Shown here piece after piece: positions 10,859 through 21,765 of a stretch of DNA of 64,000 nt (positions are counted from its first letter, which is position 1; each line of letters opens with the position of its first letter). A program made the translations under genes and the position numbers. Below the pieces are notes generated by a model. It was not told the origin of the DNA, made no database searches, and worked only from the letters and a program-made list of their open reading frames with translations. The stretch spans positions 1 to 64,000 of the forward strand of contig DXEB01000023.1 of the NCBI GenBank assembly GCA_019115165.1. The letters run 5' to 3'. The stretch comes from Candidatus Anaerotignum merdipullorum. Lineage in GTDB: Bacteria > Bacillota > Clostridia > Lachnospirales > Anaerotignaceae.

Positions 10859-11394
10859 ACACAAAAGAAATCGTAAGACCTGCCATCGTGCTCCTGCTGA
10901 TCGCCGGTATCGCCGGCGGCTGCCTTGGCGCAGTTTCCGCGATTACGGAAGCGCCGATTGCAGCACAGGAAGAAAAAACACTGAATGAATCTCTTCAGGC
11001 GGTTATGCCGGAGGCAACCTCCTTTGAGGAGCTGACCGACGTGGAAAAAACCGGCACCATCTCCGGTGTTTATCTGGCGGATAATGGCGGTTATGTCATC
11101 ACCACCGAACCCGGCGGGTTCAGCGGCGCTGTATCCACTATGGTTGGGATTGATACCGAAGGCGTTATCACCGGTCTGCGCGTTACCAGCCATTCCGAAA
11201 CACCCGGTCTGGGCGCAAAAGCAACCGACCCTTCTTTCTATGAACAGTTTACTGGTAAATCCGGCAGTGTAGCCGTAACCAAAGACGGCGGCGAAATTGT
11301 GTCGATTACCAGCTCCACCATCACTTCCAGAGCAGTCTGCAGCGGTGCCCAGGAAGCGTTGGATTGGTTTGCAGCAAACGGAGGTGCTAACTAA
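10855..11394 (+). CDS. rnfG: Rnf complex subunit G (FMN-binding)
   Basis: FMN-binding domain with SITSSTITSRAV; operon position; overlaps rnfD by 4 nt. Confidence 0.95.
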   Translation: MNTKEIVRPAIVLLLIAGIAGGCLGAVSAITEAPIAAQEEKTLNESLQAVMPEATSFEELTDVEKTGTISGVYLADNGGYVITTEPGGFSGAVSTMVGIDTEGVITGLRVTSHSETPGLGAKATDPSFYEQFTGKSGSVAVTKDGGEIVSITSSTITSRAVCSGAQEALDWFAANGGAN

Positions 11395-11993
11395 TGGCGA
11401 ACCCTATTAAAATTATCAAAAATGGTATTATCGACGAAAACCCTACCTTCGTCCAAGTAATTGGTATGTGTCCGACGCTGGCTGTAACCAGTTCCGCAAT
11501 CAACGGCATCGGGATGGGCTTATCTACCATGGCGGTTTTGGTTTTCGCAAACTTGTTCGTTTCTCTGTTGAGAAAAGCAATCCCTGATACCGTAAGAATT
11601 CCTTGCTTTATCGTGGTAATCGCATCGTTCACAACCATTGTAGAATTTTTGCTCAAAGCATATCTGCCCGCTTTGAATGCATCCTTGGGGCTTTACATCC
11701 CCCTGATCGTAGTTAACTGTATCCTGTTGGCAAGAGCGGAATCTTTCGCTTCCAAAAATGGTCCGGTTGCTTCCATCTTCGATGGTATCGGTATGGGTCT
11801 GGGATTCACAATTGCACTGACCGTTATCGGTCTGATTCGTGAATTCATCGGTGCAGGCACATTGTTTGATATGACTGTACTGCCCGAAGCATTCCCCAGA
11901 ACATTGTTATTTGTTATGGCTCCCGGCGCATTCTTTACATTGGCTTGCCTGATGGCGCTGCTGAACTATTTCAAAAACAAAAAAAATGCATAA
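11394..11993 (+). CDS. rnfE: Rnf complex subunit E
   Basis: NqrD/RnfE family; operon position. Confidence 0.95.
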   Translation: MANPIKIIKNGIIDENPTFVQVIGMCPTLAVTSSAINGIGMGLSTMAVLVFANLFVSLLRKAIPDTVRIPCFIVVIASFTTIVEFLLKAYLPALNASLGLYIPLIVVNCILLARAESFASKNGPVASIFDGIGMGLGFTIALTVIGLIREFIGAGTLFDMTVLPEAFPRTLLFVMAPGAFFTLACLMALLNYFKNKKNA

Positions 11994-12006
11994 GGAGGGG
12001 TAGAGA

Positions 12007-12585
12007 ATGTATTTAATCTTATTATTGTTAGCCGGGATTTTCGTAAACAACTACGTATTATCCCAATTCTTAGGTATTTGCCCGTTCCTTGGCGTTTCCA
12101 AAAAAGTAGATACTGCTGCCGGCATGGGCGTTGCCGTAATCTTCGTTATTGTATTGGCCTGCGCGGCCTCCTGGTTGGTATATAACCTGATTCTGGTACC
12201 GTTGCAGATTGAGTACCTGTATAACATCGCGTTTATCTTGGTAATCGCTTCTCTGGTACAGTTCGTAGAAATGTTCCTGAAAAAATCAGCACCTGCACTG
12301 TATCAGGCACTGGGCGTGTTCCTGCCTTTGATTACCACAAACTGTGCCGTACTGGGCGTTGCCGTTTTGAACATGCAGAGAGAATACTCTTTCATTGAAT
12401 CCATCTTCAACGGTATCGGCGGCGCTGCTGGTTTCGCACTGGCAATCGTGCTGTTTGCCGGCATTCGTGAAAGAATTGCTGACAACGATACCCCCAAGGC
12501 ATTTGACGGTTATCCCATGGCATTGGTAACAGCAGGTCTGATGTCAATCGCATTCTTGGGATTCTCCGGTCTGATTAAACTGTAA
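12007..12585 (+). CDS. rnfA: Rnf complex subunit A
   Basis: NNYVLSQFLGICPFLGVSKK; NqrE/RnfA family. Confidence 0.95.
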   Translation: MYLILLLLAGIFVNNYVLSQFLGICPFLGVSKKVDTAAGMGVAVIFVIVLACAASWLVYNLILVPLQIEYLYNIAFILVIASLVQFVEMFLKKSAPALYQALGVFLPLITTNCAVLGVAVLNMQREYSFIESIFNGIGGAAGFALAIVLFAGIRERIADNDTPKAFDGYPMALVTAGLMSIAFLGFSGLIKL

Positions 12586-12604
12586 AACAAGGAGTGTGAC
12601 AAAA

Positions 12605-13528
12605 ATGGACATTATGAGTATTGTTTATCCGATCCTGAGCATCGGCGGCCTTGGTGTTGTTTTTGGAGCAGGCCTTGGCATAGCCAGCGAGGTTTTCAAA
12701 GTAGAAGAAGACCCGAAGATCGGTGAAATTCTGGAAGTTTTGCCCGGCGCAAACTGCGGCGGCTGCGGCTTCCCCGGCTGCGGCGGCTGTGCTTCCGCAA
12801 TTGCAGCAGGCAGCGCACCTGTAAATGCCTGCCCGGTTGGCGGTGCTGCAGTAGCAGAAAAAATCGGCGCCATTATGGGTATCGAAGCTTCCGCTTCCGA
12901 ACCCGTTGCTGCTTTTGTAAAATGCGGCGGTACTTGCGAAAAAGCAAAAGAAAAATATGATTACTTCGGCATTGATGACTGCAATATGGCAGTACAGCTT
13001 GCCGGCGGCGGTGCAAAAAGCTGTTCTTATGGCTGTCTGGGTCTGGGCAGCTGCAAAAAAGCCTGTGCATTCGGCGCAATTGAAATCATTGACGGCATTG
13101 CTGTCATTGACAAAGAAAAATGTGTTGCCTGCGGCAAATGCGTTTCTGCATGCCCCAAACATATCATTGAGTTGCTCCCCGCGAAGAAAAAAGTGAAAGT
13201 ACAGTGTTCTTCCAAAGATGTGGGCAAAAATGTAATGCAGAGCTGCTCTGTTGGCTGTATTGCTTGTAAAATCTGTGAAAAGAATTGTCCGTTCGACGCG
13301 ATTCATGTCATCGACAATTTGGCGGTCATCGACTACGACAAATGTAAAGCCTGCGGTATTTGTGCAAACAAATGTCCAAAAGGTGTTCTGACCGGTAAAA
13401 GACCTGCCGCTCCTGCGGCAGAAGCTAAACCTGCGGCAGAAGCTAAACCTGCAGCAGAAGCTAAGCCTGCAGCAGAAGCTAAGCCTGCAGAAGAAGCACC
13501 AAAAGCAGAAGAAAAACCTGCAGAATAA
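12605..13528 (+). CDS. rnfB: Rnf complex subunit B (polyferredoxin)
   Basis: Fe-S motif CGGCGFPGCGGCA plus ferredoxin clusters; start chosen at ATG 8-10 nt after aaggag. Confidence 0.95.
   Translation: MDIMSIVYPILSIGGLGVVFGAGLGIASEVFKVEEDPKIGEILEVLPGANCGGCGFPGCGGCASAIAAGSAPVNACPVGGAAVAEKIGAIMGIEASASEPVAAFVKCGGTCEKAKEKYDYFGIDDCNMAVQLAGGGAKSCSYGCLGLGSCKKACAFGAIEIIDGIAVIDKEKCVACGKCVSACPKHIIELLPAKKKVKVQCSSKDVGKNVMQSCSVGCIACKICEKNCPFDAIHVIDNLAVIDYDKCKACGICANKCPKGVLTGKRPAAPAAEAKPAAEAKPAAEAKPAAEAKPAEEAPKAEEKPAE
13415..13486 (+). repeat. 18-bp x 4 in-frame tandem repeat in rnfB encoding (AAEAKP)n tail
   Basis: gcggcagaagctaaacct units at 13415, 13433, 13451, 13469. Confidence 0.95.
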
Positions 13529-13576
13529 TTTGTTTCTTCCAATCGGATCCAAACTTTCTTTCCGATTGACACAAAA

Positions 13577-13609
13577 AAGAGATGCGTTTTCCAAACGCAT
13601 CTCTTTTTA
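13577..13609 (+). terminator. Intrinsic terminator of rnf operon
   Basis: agagatgcgttt-tcc-aaacgcatctcttttt. Confidence 0.9.
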
Positions 13610-13736
13610 TATCTTCCCTATGGTGATGTTTTCCGAAACCATTCCTGCTTTTCCTTTGTTTTTTTCTGTTTTGCGCCCTTTACCCCACCCGCAAAATATG
13701 ATATACTTTTGAAAAACAACGCGGGAGGAAAGCAAA

Positions 13737-13994
13737 ATGAAAGGTCGTACACAAAATATATGGGTCTTAATACTGCTGCTGTTGGCAGGCGTTGTTTTAG
13801 GCGGTTTTCTCGCACAGCTTTTGGGCGATAATCCCGCTTTGAGTTGGCTGGCATATGGGAAAAGCTTTGGACTTTCTTCTCCATTGGTGTTGGATCTGGG
13901 CGTACTGACTCTACACTTTGGCTTTACGATACGATTTACCATTGCCGGTATTCTGGGCATCGTCCTTGCCTTTTTGATCTACCGTAAGATATAA
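13737..13994 (+). CDS. DUF4321-like small membrane protein
   Basis: 85 aa, two hydrophobic segments, GGGAGGA RBS; directly upstream of mreB as in related Clostridia. Confidence 0.75.
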   Translation: MKGRTQNIWVLILLLLAGVVLGGFLAQLLGDNPALSWLAYGKSFGLSSPLVLDLGVLTLHFGFTIRFTIAGILGIVLAFLIYRKI

Positions 13995-14005
13995 ACGGAA
14001 CGTAC

Positions 14006-14052
14006 CGTCTATTTCGGGGGAGCAGTCCACGGGAGCGACGGTTTTTTTCTGT
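14006..14052 (+). terminator. Putative intrinsic terminator
   Basis: accgtc ... gacggttttttt stem and T tract. Confidence 0.55.
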
Positions 14053-14252
14053 CGTTTTTTGACTTGGAAAAATCGGAACTTTTGCCATTTCTCATTGCCT
14101 TTATATTGAAAAATCCGCCAAAAAAAGGTAAGATATCATAATAAGGCATGGGCGACAGATACCGCTTACATTGTTTGCAGCAAAAAACATCATAAAAATT
14201 ATCCGGCATTTGTTTTGCTGGATTCCAAAATAGAAAGGGGTTTATCACAGTT

Positions 14253-15281
14253 ATGTTTTCCAAAGATATGGGTATTGACTTAGGTACAGCCAATACACTG
14301 GTATATATGCGGGAGAAAGGCATTATCGTCAACGAACCTTCCGTCGTAGCTATCAACACACAAACCAAAGAAGTACTCGCCGTAGGCAATGAAGCCAAGG
14401 AAATGATCGGTCGTACCCCTGGCAATATCGTTGCCATCCGTCCGATGAAAGATGGCGTCATTGCAGACTTTGACGTGACACAAGCTATGCTGCGTTACTT
14501 TATCAACAAAGCATATGTGCGTTCTATGTTTGGTCCAAAACCAAGAATCGTCATTTGTGTTCCTTCCGGCGTAACAGAAGTAGAAAAACGGGCCGTATTA
14601 GAAGCTGCCATCGCCGCAGGCTCTAAGGTCAAAGACACCTATCTGATTGAAGAACCCATGGCCGCTTCCATTGGTGCCGGGCTGCCCGTCGCAGATCCCA
14701 CCGGCAGCATGGTCGTAGATATCGGCGGAGGTACTAGCGAAGTAGCAGTCATCTCTTTGGGTGGCATCGTAACCAGCACCTCTTTGCGGGTTGCCGGCGA
14801 TGCATTAGACAACGCCATTGTCGGCTATATCAAACGGGAATTTAATCTGGCTATTGGAGACCGCACTGCCGAAGAAATCAAAATCACGATCGGTTCTGCC
14901 TATCCGCTGGAGCAAGAAGAAAAGATGGAAATTCGCGGACGCGATCTGATCTCTGGCTTGCCCAAAACCATTGCAGTGAATTCTGTACACATCCGGGAAG
15001 CCTTAAGTGAACCGGTCAGCTCCATTATCGAAACCATTAAACAGACTTTGGAAGCGACTCCACCGGAATTGGCGGCTGATATTATGGAATATGGCATTAC
15101 CTTAACCGGAGGCGGCGCACTGCTGCGCGGTCTGGATGCCTTGATTACGGCAGAAACGGGTATGCCCGTCCATGTGGCAAAGGAACCGCTCAACTGCGTT
15201 GCCATGGGTACCGGATTGGTTCTGGAGCATATTGATACTTTGAAAAACGTATTGATCTCTCCCAGAAAAGCACTGTTTTAA
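14253..15281 (+). CDS. mreB: Rod shape-determining protein MreB
   Basis: 342 aa actin-like; [18 protein letters not shown]. Confidence 0.97.
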   Translation: MFSKDMGIDLGTANTLVYMREKGIIVNEPSVVAINTQTKEVLAVGNEAKEMIGRTPGNIVAIRPMKDGVIADFDVTQAMLRYFINKAYVRSMFGPKPRIVICVPSGVTEVEKRAVLEAAIAAGSKVKDTYLIEEPMAASIGAGLPVADPTGSMVVDIGGGTSEVAVISLGGIVTSTSLRVAGDALDNAIVGYIKREFNLAIGDRTAEEIKITIGSAYPLEQEEKMEIRGRDLISGLPKTIAVNSVHIREALSEPVSSIIETIKQTLEATPPELAADIMEYGITLTGGGALLRGLDALITAETGMPVHVAKEPLNCVAMGTGLVLEHIDTLKNVLISPRKALF

Positions 15282-15323
15282 GATTATTCCATCCCTGAAT
15301 ATCATGACGAAGGAGCGTTTGCA

Positions 15324-16247
15324 TTGTTTTCTTTTTTTGAAAGACATAAAAAATTGATTCTCACAGGCGCCATTCTTTTGCTGGCTGCGCTTGCTTTGTT
15401 GACAAGCGGAAAAAAACTCAATGCTACTGTACTGGACAGTGCCATTGGCTTTGTGGTTACGCCCTTCCAAGATATCACCAGCGGAATTGGCAGTTGGGTG
15501 GAAAACACCACTTCCTCTCGCAGAGAAAAAACAGAACTGCTGGAAGAAAACGAAAAACTGCGAGAAGAAGTAGCTGCCTTACAAGCAGACAATCAACGAT
15601 TGGCGCTGTACGAAACGGAAAATGAAACCCTTTCTGGTCTGCTGCGTATTGCGCAGAAATATCCGCAGTACGCTTCTTTTGGTGCCACCATTATCGCAAA
15701 AAATCCCGGCGTCTTTTATGATGTGTTTACCATAGACAGCGGCTCTATGGACGGCATAGAAGCGAACATGGTTCTCGTTGCACCGGAAGGATTGGTCGGC
15801 AAAGTACTGGAAAGCGGCGCCACCTACGCCAAAGGGCAGTCCATCCTGGACAGCCGCAGTTCGGTTCCGGCGATGAGTCTGCGCACCGGCGATTTAGGTG
15901 TTGTTAAGGGCGATTATACTCTCATGAACAATGGACTTTGTATGATGGAGTATATTGACGCAGAGGCAGAAATTGCCGTTGGAGATGAAATCGTTACCTC
16001 CCATCTGAGCGATATTTATCCACCCGGTTTAACCATTGGAAAGGTGCGGGAAATCCAATCGGATGCCAACGGGCTGACCAAATACGCCGTGATCGAACCG
16101 GCGGTGGATTTGAAGCATCTGGATACCCTGCTTGTGATTGATAAGAATCAAACCACAGATGCAGCAACAGATCCTTCGCACTCCACAGAACTGCCCGCAG
16201 ATGACTCCCTTACCGAAAGCATCCCTCTGGAGGAGGAAGTAAATTGA
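15324..16247 (+). CDS. mreC: Rod shape-determining protein MreC
   Basis: TM + coiled coil + beta-barrel domain, between mreB and mreD. Confidence 0.93.
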   Translation: MFSFFERHKKLILTGAILLLAALALLTSGKKLNATVLDSAIGFVVTPFQDITSGIGSWVENTTSSRREKTELLEENEKLREEVAALQADNQRLALYETENETLSGLLRIAQKYPQYASFGATIIAKNPGVFYDVFTIDSGSMDGIEANMVLVAPEGLVGKVLESGATYAKGQSILDSRSSVPAMSLRTGDLGVVKGDYTLMNNGLCMMEYIDAEAEIAVGDEIVTSHLSDIYPPGLTIGKVREIQSDANGLTKYAVIEPAVDLKHLDTLLVIDKNQTTDAATDPSHSTELPADDSLTESIPLEEEVN

Positions 16248-16756
16248 GAATATTATTGACAAGCATCCTTGTTTTCGTCAATTTCATATTGCAGACTACG
16301 CTTCTGCCCTATTTGTCTATCGGCGGCGTGCTCCCGAATACGGCATTGATCATCGTCGTTTCTTATGCACTCCTGCGTGGGAGTATTTCAGGCGCAATGG
16401 TAGGGTTCTTCAGTGGTATGTTGATGGACATATTCTTCGGTACTTCCATTGGGTTTTACGCCTTGCTGTTTTTGTTGGCAGGGCTCGCCATCGGACGCAG
16501 TCAAAAAGAATTTTATCGCGAAAATTATTTATTGCCCGTCATCATTTGTTCCCTGACGGCAATGGTCTATGAAAGCATTGTTTTTATCACCGGTTTTGTG
16601 TTTCAGGGTGAAACCAATATTCTTTATTTCCTGCTGCGTCTGCTGATTCCAGAAGCCGTTTATACGGCTGTGGTTACTGTACCAATCTATCGACTTTTAT
16701 TTGGCGTCAACGAATGGCTGGAACTGAAAGAAAAATACAAATACCGGCTGTTTTAA
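16244..16756 (+). CDS. mreD: Rod shape-determining protein MreD
   Basis: 170 aa polytopic; TTG start overlapping mreC. Confidence 0.9.
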   Translation: MRILLTSILVFVNFILQTTLLPYLSIGGVLPNTALIIVVSYALLRGSISGAMVGFFSGMLMDIFFGTSIGFYALLFLLAGLAIGRSQKEFYRENYLLPVIICSLTAMVYESIVFITGFVFQGETNILYFLLRLLIPEAVYTAVVTVPIYRLLFGVNEWLELKEKYKYRLF

Positions 16757-16788
16757 CACGACTGCCTGTTTGTTTTTAGGAGGCTCCA

Positions 16789-19641
16789 ATGCAAAAATAC
16801 TGGGAACATTTTTTAGAACTATGCAAAAGCAGAATATTTGTCGTATTGTGCGGGATTTGTCTGCTTTTTTTCATATTGGCAGCACGATTGTTTACTTTGC
16901 AGGTCATCCACGGAGAAGATTATAATCAATCCCTGCTGACTAGTATTTCTAAGGAAGTCAATGTACCTGCTTCCCGCGGCAATATCTATGACCGTTACGG
17001 TCGTCCTCTTGCTGTAAACAAAGCTGCATACTCTGTTCAGATTGACGACAGCGTTACATTGGATTTGGAAGATCACCGCAATATGCTGATTCAGGATCTA
17101 TTGGATACTTTGTTTGCTGCAGGCGCACAGGCAAATGATGCTTTGCCCATTTCCCAATCCACTCCCGCCGCATTTCTATTTGACGGTACTGAGCGGGAAC
17201 AGCGCAAAGCAGAACGAGAATGGAAAACTTCTATCGGATTGGAACGCAGCCAAATGGACTGGTCCGCAGACGAATGTCTGGAATATCTATATGAATTGTA
17301 CGAAGCGCCTTCTGACTATACCACAGCGCAAAAACGTATGTACATCTATTATAGTCTGCAACTGACCGACCGAAATCTGATGTGTCTGACGCTGGCACAA
17401 AAACTGACGGAATTCGGCGAAACCTTGCAGGATGATATCCCAATGGATATGGAATATCCCTATACATTCCAATTTAATGGCAGCAAAACCCGAGAAGAAA
17501 ACTGGAAAAACACCTGGTGGATCAGCGGTGTAGACCAAACGGAACTGTACGGCTACAACTCTTTGGAAATGCTGGACTATCTGAGGGAATTGTTCGGATT
17601 CCCGGAATATCTGCCTACCGACCTGACCAGACAAGCTGTGGGGATTCGCAGTTCTATTTATGCTGTGCGCTATCAGCGATATCAATCCGTAACCATCGCC
17701 ACCGAGGTCAGCGACAAAACACTGGCATATGTAGAAGAAAACCAAGATATTTTCCCTAATGTACTGATTAGCACAGTTTCTCTGCGGGAATATCCCAACG
17801 GAGAGCAGTTTTCTCAAATCATCGGCTATATCCGCCAAATGACGGAATCCGATATTCCATTATATCAAGATATTGTGGATGCAGAAGGAAATCCTGTGTA
17901 CAGCAATACGGACATTGTTGGGCAATCCGGCATTGAAAAACTCTATGAACTGGATCTGAACGGTACTGATGGTAAAATCACCATGGAAGTGGACAGCCAA
18001 GGTCGTCGCATGAGTGTCATCAGCTCTACCGATCCTATCCCCGGAAAAGACGTTTATCTGACCATAGACAGCGAATTGCAGTCCACCGCATATACCGCTC
18101 TGGAAGAAGCACTGAGGGATGTACTGATCAATCGACTTTCTTCTGGAGGGCGATACGGCGTGTCTACCACAGAACTTTTTGCATCCATGCTCAATGCTAA
18201 CCATATCTCAGCGTCGCTGATGCTTTCTGCCAAGGAAGGCACCACCCAAAAACTGCTGGTAGAACGCTGTCAGGCATCCATTACGGACTTTACCACAGAC
18301 GGAGAAAACGCCTCTGAACAGCTGAAAACATTCCTGAACGACGGATTGATGAATGGCTCTGTTTCCGCACAGGAATTGCTGCTGTGCATGATTGAGCAAG
18401 AACGGGTGCCTGCTACACCCGAGGAAATCGAAGCAGTCAGAAGCGGCTCTTTATCCCCCGCTTCCTTTGTCATCCAAAAACTGGAAAGCGGAGAACTCTC
18501 TCCTTCTGACACCGCATTGGACCCCTCTACCGGTTCTGTCGTTGTTTCCGAAGTGGACAGCGGTCAAGTACTGGCATTGGTAACCTATCCGTCTTATGAC
18601 AATAATGAATTAGTGAATACGTTTAATAACAGCTATTACAATATGCTGTTGGAAGACACCAATACACCACTGGTGAATCGTCCATTGAAACAGAAAAAAG
18701 CACCCGGCTCTACCTTCAAAATGATTCCTGCGCTGGCAGGTCTGGAAACTGGCACCATCACAACCAGCACAATCATCACAGACCAAGGAATCTTCCGTGA
18801 TGCGGGAACGCCTTATGCCCGCTGCTGGATTTACAGCAATACGGGCGGTACACACGGCGCTGTGAATGTGTCTCACGCATTGGAAGTATCCTGCAACTAT
18901 TTCTTCTATGAATTGGCTTACCGCATGGGAAATGCCGAAAATGGAACAACAGAACAGGCAATTACAACACTGAACGAATATATGGCGGCGTTTGGGCTGA
19001 ATTCCGTTACCGGTATTGAACTGGAGGAATATGCGCCCACCATGGCATCACCGTATTATAAAGAACGTACTATCAAAACATACAACCCGGACGCTACCAC
19101 CAGTCAGACTCGTTGGACAGACGGGGATACCATCCGTGCATTCATCGGACAGTCCGTCAACAGCTACACTCCGGCACAGATGAACCGCTATATCGCTACA
19201 TTAGCCAACGGCGGCACGCTCTATCAGTATCATCTGGTCGATAAAGTGACAAATCCGGACGGTTCCATATACGAAGAAAAAGAAGAAGTGGTGGAAAACA
19301 TCCTGGAACTACAAGAGGAAAACCTGCAAGCGGTTTACGAAGGGATGTATCTGGTTGCCAACGGTTCCAGAGGTACGCTGCGTACCGCCTTTACGGATCT
19401 GCCTGTTACTGTGGCTGCAAAATCTGGTACTGCACAGGAAGATCTGTCCCGCAGCTCGCATACATGGCTGGTTTGCTTTGCACCTTATGAAGACCCGCAA
19501 ATCGCCATCACCATTATGATCCCATTTGGCGAAAACTACGGTTCTCCGGCACCACAGGTTGCCAAGGCAATCATCCGGGAATATCTGGGGTTGGATTACA
19601 CACCGACAAACACCAATATGGAAACCTTATTGACGCAATAA
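16789..19641 (+). CDS. Class B penicillin-binding protein (PBP2/MrdA type)
   Basis: 950 aa; SRGNIYDRYGRPLAVN dimerisation motif, KKAPGSTFKMIPALAGLE (SxxK), KSGTAQ motif. Confidence 0.94.
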   Translation: MQKYWEHFLELCKSRIFVVLCGICLLFFILAARLFTLQVIHGEDYNQSLLTSISKEVNVPASRGNIYDRYGRPLAVNKAAYSVQIDDSVTLDLEDHRNMLIQDLLDTLFAAGAQANDALPISQSTPAAFLFDGTEREQRKAEREWKTSIGLERSQMDWSADECLEYLYELYEAPSDYTTAQKRMYIYYSLQLTDRNLMCLTLAQKLTEFGETLQDDIPMDMEYPYTFQFNGSKTREENWKNTWWISGVDQTELYGYNSLEMLDYLRELFGFPEYLPTDLTRQAVGIRSSIYAVRYQRYQSVTIATEVSDKTLAYVEENQDIFPNVLISTVSLREYPNGEQFSQIIGYIRQMTESDIPLYQDIVDAEGNPVYSNTDIVGQSGIEKLYELDLNGTDGKITMEVDSQGRRMSVISSTDPIPGKDVYLTIDSELQSTAYTALEEALRDVLINRLSSGGRYGVSTTELFASMLNANHISASLMLSAKEGTTQKLLVERCQASITDFTTDGENASEQLKTFLNDGLMNGSVSAQELLLCMIEQERVPATPEEIEAVRSGSLSPASFVIQKLESGELSPSDTALDPSTGSVVVSEVDSGQVLALVTYPSYDNNELVNTFNNSYYNMLLEDTNTPLVNRPLKQKKAPGSTFKMIPALAGLETGTITTSTIITDQGIFRDAGTPYARCWIYSNTGGTHGAVNVSHALEVSCNYFFYELAYRMGNAENGTTEQAITTLNEYMAAFGLNSVTGIELEEYAPTMASPYYKERTIKTYNPDATTSQTRWTDGDTIRAFIGQSVNSYTPAQMNRYIATLANGGTLYQYHLVDKVTNPDGSIYEEKEEVVENILELQEENLQAVYEGMYLVANGSRGTLRTAFTDLPVTVAAKSGTAQEDLSRSSHTWLVCFAPYEDPQIAITIMIPFGENYGSPAPQVAKAIIREYLGLDYTPTNTNMETLLTQ

Positions 19642-19658
19642 CATTCAGGAGGGGAACT

Positions 19659-20291
19659 ATGAATCAGGAAAATTATGTGATCTTCAAAGGCACCAAAGAC
19701 GGCGTGACGGTACTCTTTCAGGAGGATGTGCCTTTTGAAACGCTTTGCGAACAGTTGGAAAAAAAGGTGGAAGAAGCCGGCAAATTCTTTGATCAAGTCA
19801 AAACTTCCCTCGCCTTTAAGGGCAGAAGTTTTACAGAAGAGGAAGAAGAAACACTGCTGCGCATCATTGCAGAGAAAACCACCATGCGTATCACATTTGT
19901 TAAAACGGAAAACAATGAACTCAAACAAATTTCCGAATTGCTGGAAAAAGACATCCGCAGCTTTAATCTGACGAAATTCCACAGAGGCTCCCTGCGCAAT
20001 GGACAAAAAATTGAATTTGACGGCAGCGTCGTTGTGGTTGGAGATGTCAATCCCGGCGCAGAAATCAAGGCAACCGGGAATATCATTGTTTTGGGACAGC
20101 TCAAAGGGATGGCACACGCTGGCTGCAAAGGCATGTCCGATGCTTTCGTTACAGCAGTATATATGGCGCCGGTTCAGCTGCGTATCGCTGATATCATTAC
20201 CCGCTTTCCAGAAGCCAACAAACGCGGACCCAAACCACCGGAATACGCTTTCGTCAAAGACGGACAAATTTTTGTCATGGCTTTGTCGTAA
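19659..20291 (+). CDS. minC: Septum site-determining protein MinC
   Basis: C-terminal beta-helix VVGDVNPGAEIKATGNIIVLGQLKGMAHAG; followed by minD. Confidence 0.95.
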   Translation: MNQENYVIFKGTKDGVTVLFQEDVPFETLCEQLEKKVEEAGKFFDQVKTSLAFKGRSFTEEEEETLLRIIAEKTTMRITFVKTENNELKQISELLEKDIRSFNLTKFHRGSLRNGQKIEFDGSVVVVGDVNPGAEIKATGNIIVLGQLKGMAHAGCKGMSDAFVTAVYMAPVQLRIADIITRFPEANKRGPKPPEYAFVKDGQIFVMALS

Positions 20292-20460
20292 AAGCGCAAA
20301 AGATTTTGTATTTTGCTAAAAAATTTTCGTGCAAATTCAGGATATTTTTGTTAAAATACAAATATATATGATATTTTCCCGTAAGGGCGCATAGAAGTAC
20401 CCGCCCTTCGGATTTTGGAAAATACACATGAACTGACGAAGAACTAGGGGGACAATATCC

Positions 20461-21258
20461 ATGAGTGAAGTAATCGTAATCACCAGCGGCAAAGGCGGTG
20501 TCGGCAAAACCACCACCAGCGCCAACATCGGCTGCGGTCTGGCTATACAAGGAAAAAAAGTAGCATTGGTAGACGCGGACATCGGGCTGCGTAATCTGGA
20601 CGTCGTCATGGGGTTAGAAAATCGTATCGTGTATGACTTGGTGGATGTAGTAGAAGGCAACTGCCGTCTGAAACAAGCGCTGATCAAAGATAAACGCTAT
20701 GACGGACTGTTTCTGCTGCCTGCAGCGCAGACCAGAGATAAAGACGCTGTTTCTCCAGAACAGATGCAGAAATTATGCGATAATCTGAAGGAAGAGGGCT
20801 TTGATTATATCATCATTGACTGCCCTGCTGGCATTGAACAGGGCTTCAAGAACGCCATCGCCGGTGCAGATCGTGCCATCGTCGTAACGACGCCGGAGGT
20901 ATCCGCTGTACGTGACGCAGACCGTATCATTGGTCTGTTGGAAGCCCATGGACTGAATAATCCTTCTTTGATTTTGAACCGTCTGCGCATTGATTTGGTA
21001 AAGCGCGGCGAAATGATGAATATTGAAGACGTGACGGAAATTCTTGCCGTTGATATAATCGGTGTTGTACCAGATGACGAAACCATTGTCATCGCCACGA
21101 ACAAAGGAGAACCTGCTGTCAGCAGTGAAACCTCCCGCGCAGGACAAGCATACCGCAACATTGTACAGCGCATATTGGGCGAAGATGTGCCGCTGATGAC
21201 ATTTGAGGAAGAACCGGAAAGTTTTATGGATAAACTCAAAAAACTGTTCCGCCGTTGA
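20461..21258 (+). CDS. minD: Septum site-determining ATPase MinD
   Basis: deviant Walker A SGKGGVGKTTTSAN; C-terminal amphipathic MDKLKKLFRR. Confidence 0.98.
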   Translation: MSEVIVITSGKGGVGKTTTSANIGCGLAIQGKKVALVDADIGLRNLDVVMGLENRIVYDLVDVVEGNCRLKQALIKDKRYDGLFLLPAAQTRDKDAVSPEQMQKLCDNLKEEGFDYIIIDCPAGIEQGFKNAIAGADRAIVVTTPEVSAVRDADRIIGLLEAHGLNNPSLILNRLRIDLVKRGEMMNIEDVTEILAVDIIGVVPDDETIVIATNKGEPAVSSETSRAGQAYRNIVQRILGEDVPLMTFEEEPESFMDKLKKLFRR

Positions 21259-21362
21259 GGTCTGCTCATTGCCAGATACAGATTGACTACGCAGCGATAC
21301 TGTATCATTTGTATGAGAGCCCTCCATACTGCGCCGTTATATGTTTGGAAAGGAGAGTCACG

Positions 21363-21650
21363 ATGGATTTCTTTAGTTTTTTCAGAAAGAAAAGCGCACC
21401 GCCCTCCGGCAGTGTGGCAAAAGATAGACTAAAACTGGTTCTGGTACACGACCGTGTGAATTGTTCCTCTCAGGTTTTAGAAATGCTGAAAACCGACATT
21501 ATCAAAGTGATTTCCAATTACATGGAAATTGATGAGGAAGAACTGGATATCCAAATCACACAAACGGAATCCGATGATAAAAGCGGTACCGTACCTGTAC
21601 TTTATGCTAATATTCCAATCAAAAGTATGCGTAAAGTCAACCAGGACTGA
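21363..21650 (+). CDS. minE: Cell division topological specificity factor MinE
   Basis: AKDRLKLVLVHDRVNCSSQVLEMLKTDIIKVISNYMEI; ATG after ggaaaggag. Confidence 0.95.
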   Translation: MDFFSFFRKKSAPPSGSVAKDRLKLVLVHDRVNCSSQVLEMLKTDIIKVISNYMEIDEEELDIQITQTESDDKSGTVPVLYANIPIKSMRKVNQD

Positions 21651-21765
21651 TATCACACCAACAAAAACAAAGCCGGGGGAGTGCGCAATGCGCATCTTTC
21701 CACCGGCTTTACTATGTTATAACCCTTGTAAACAAAATTCAATCAATCGGAGGTGCATCAGCCTG

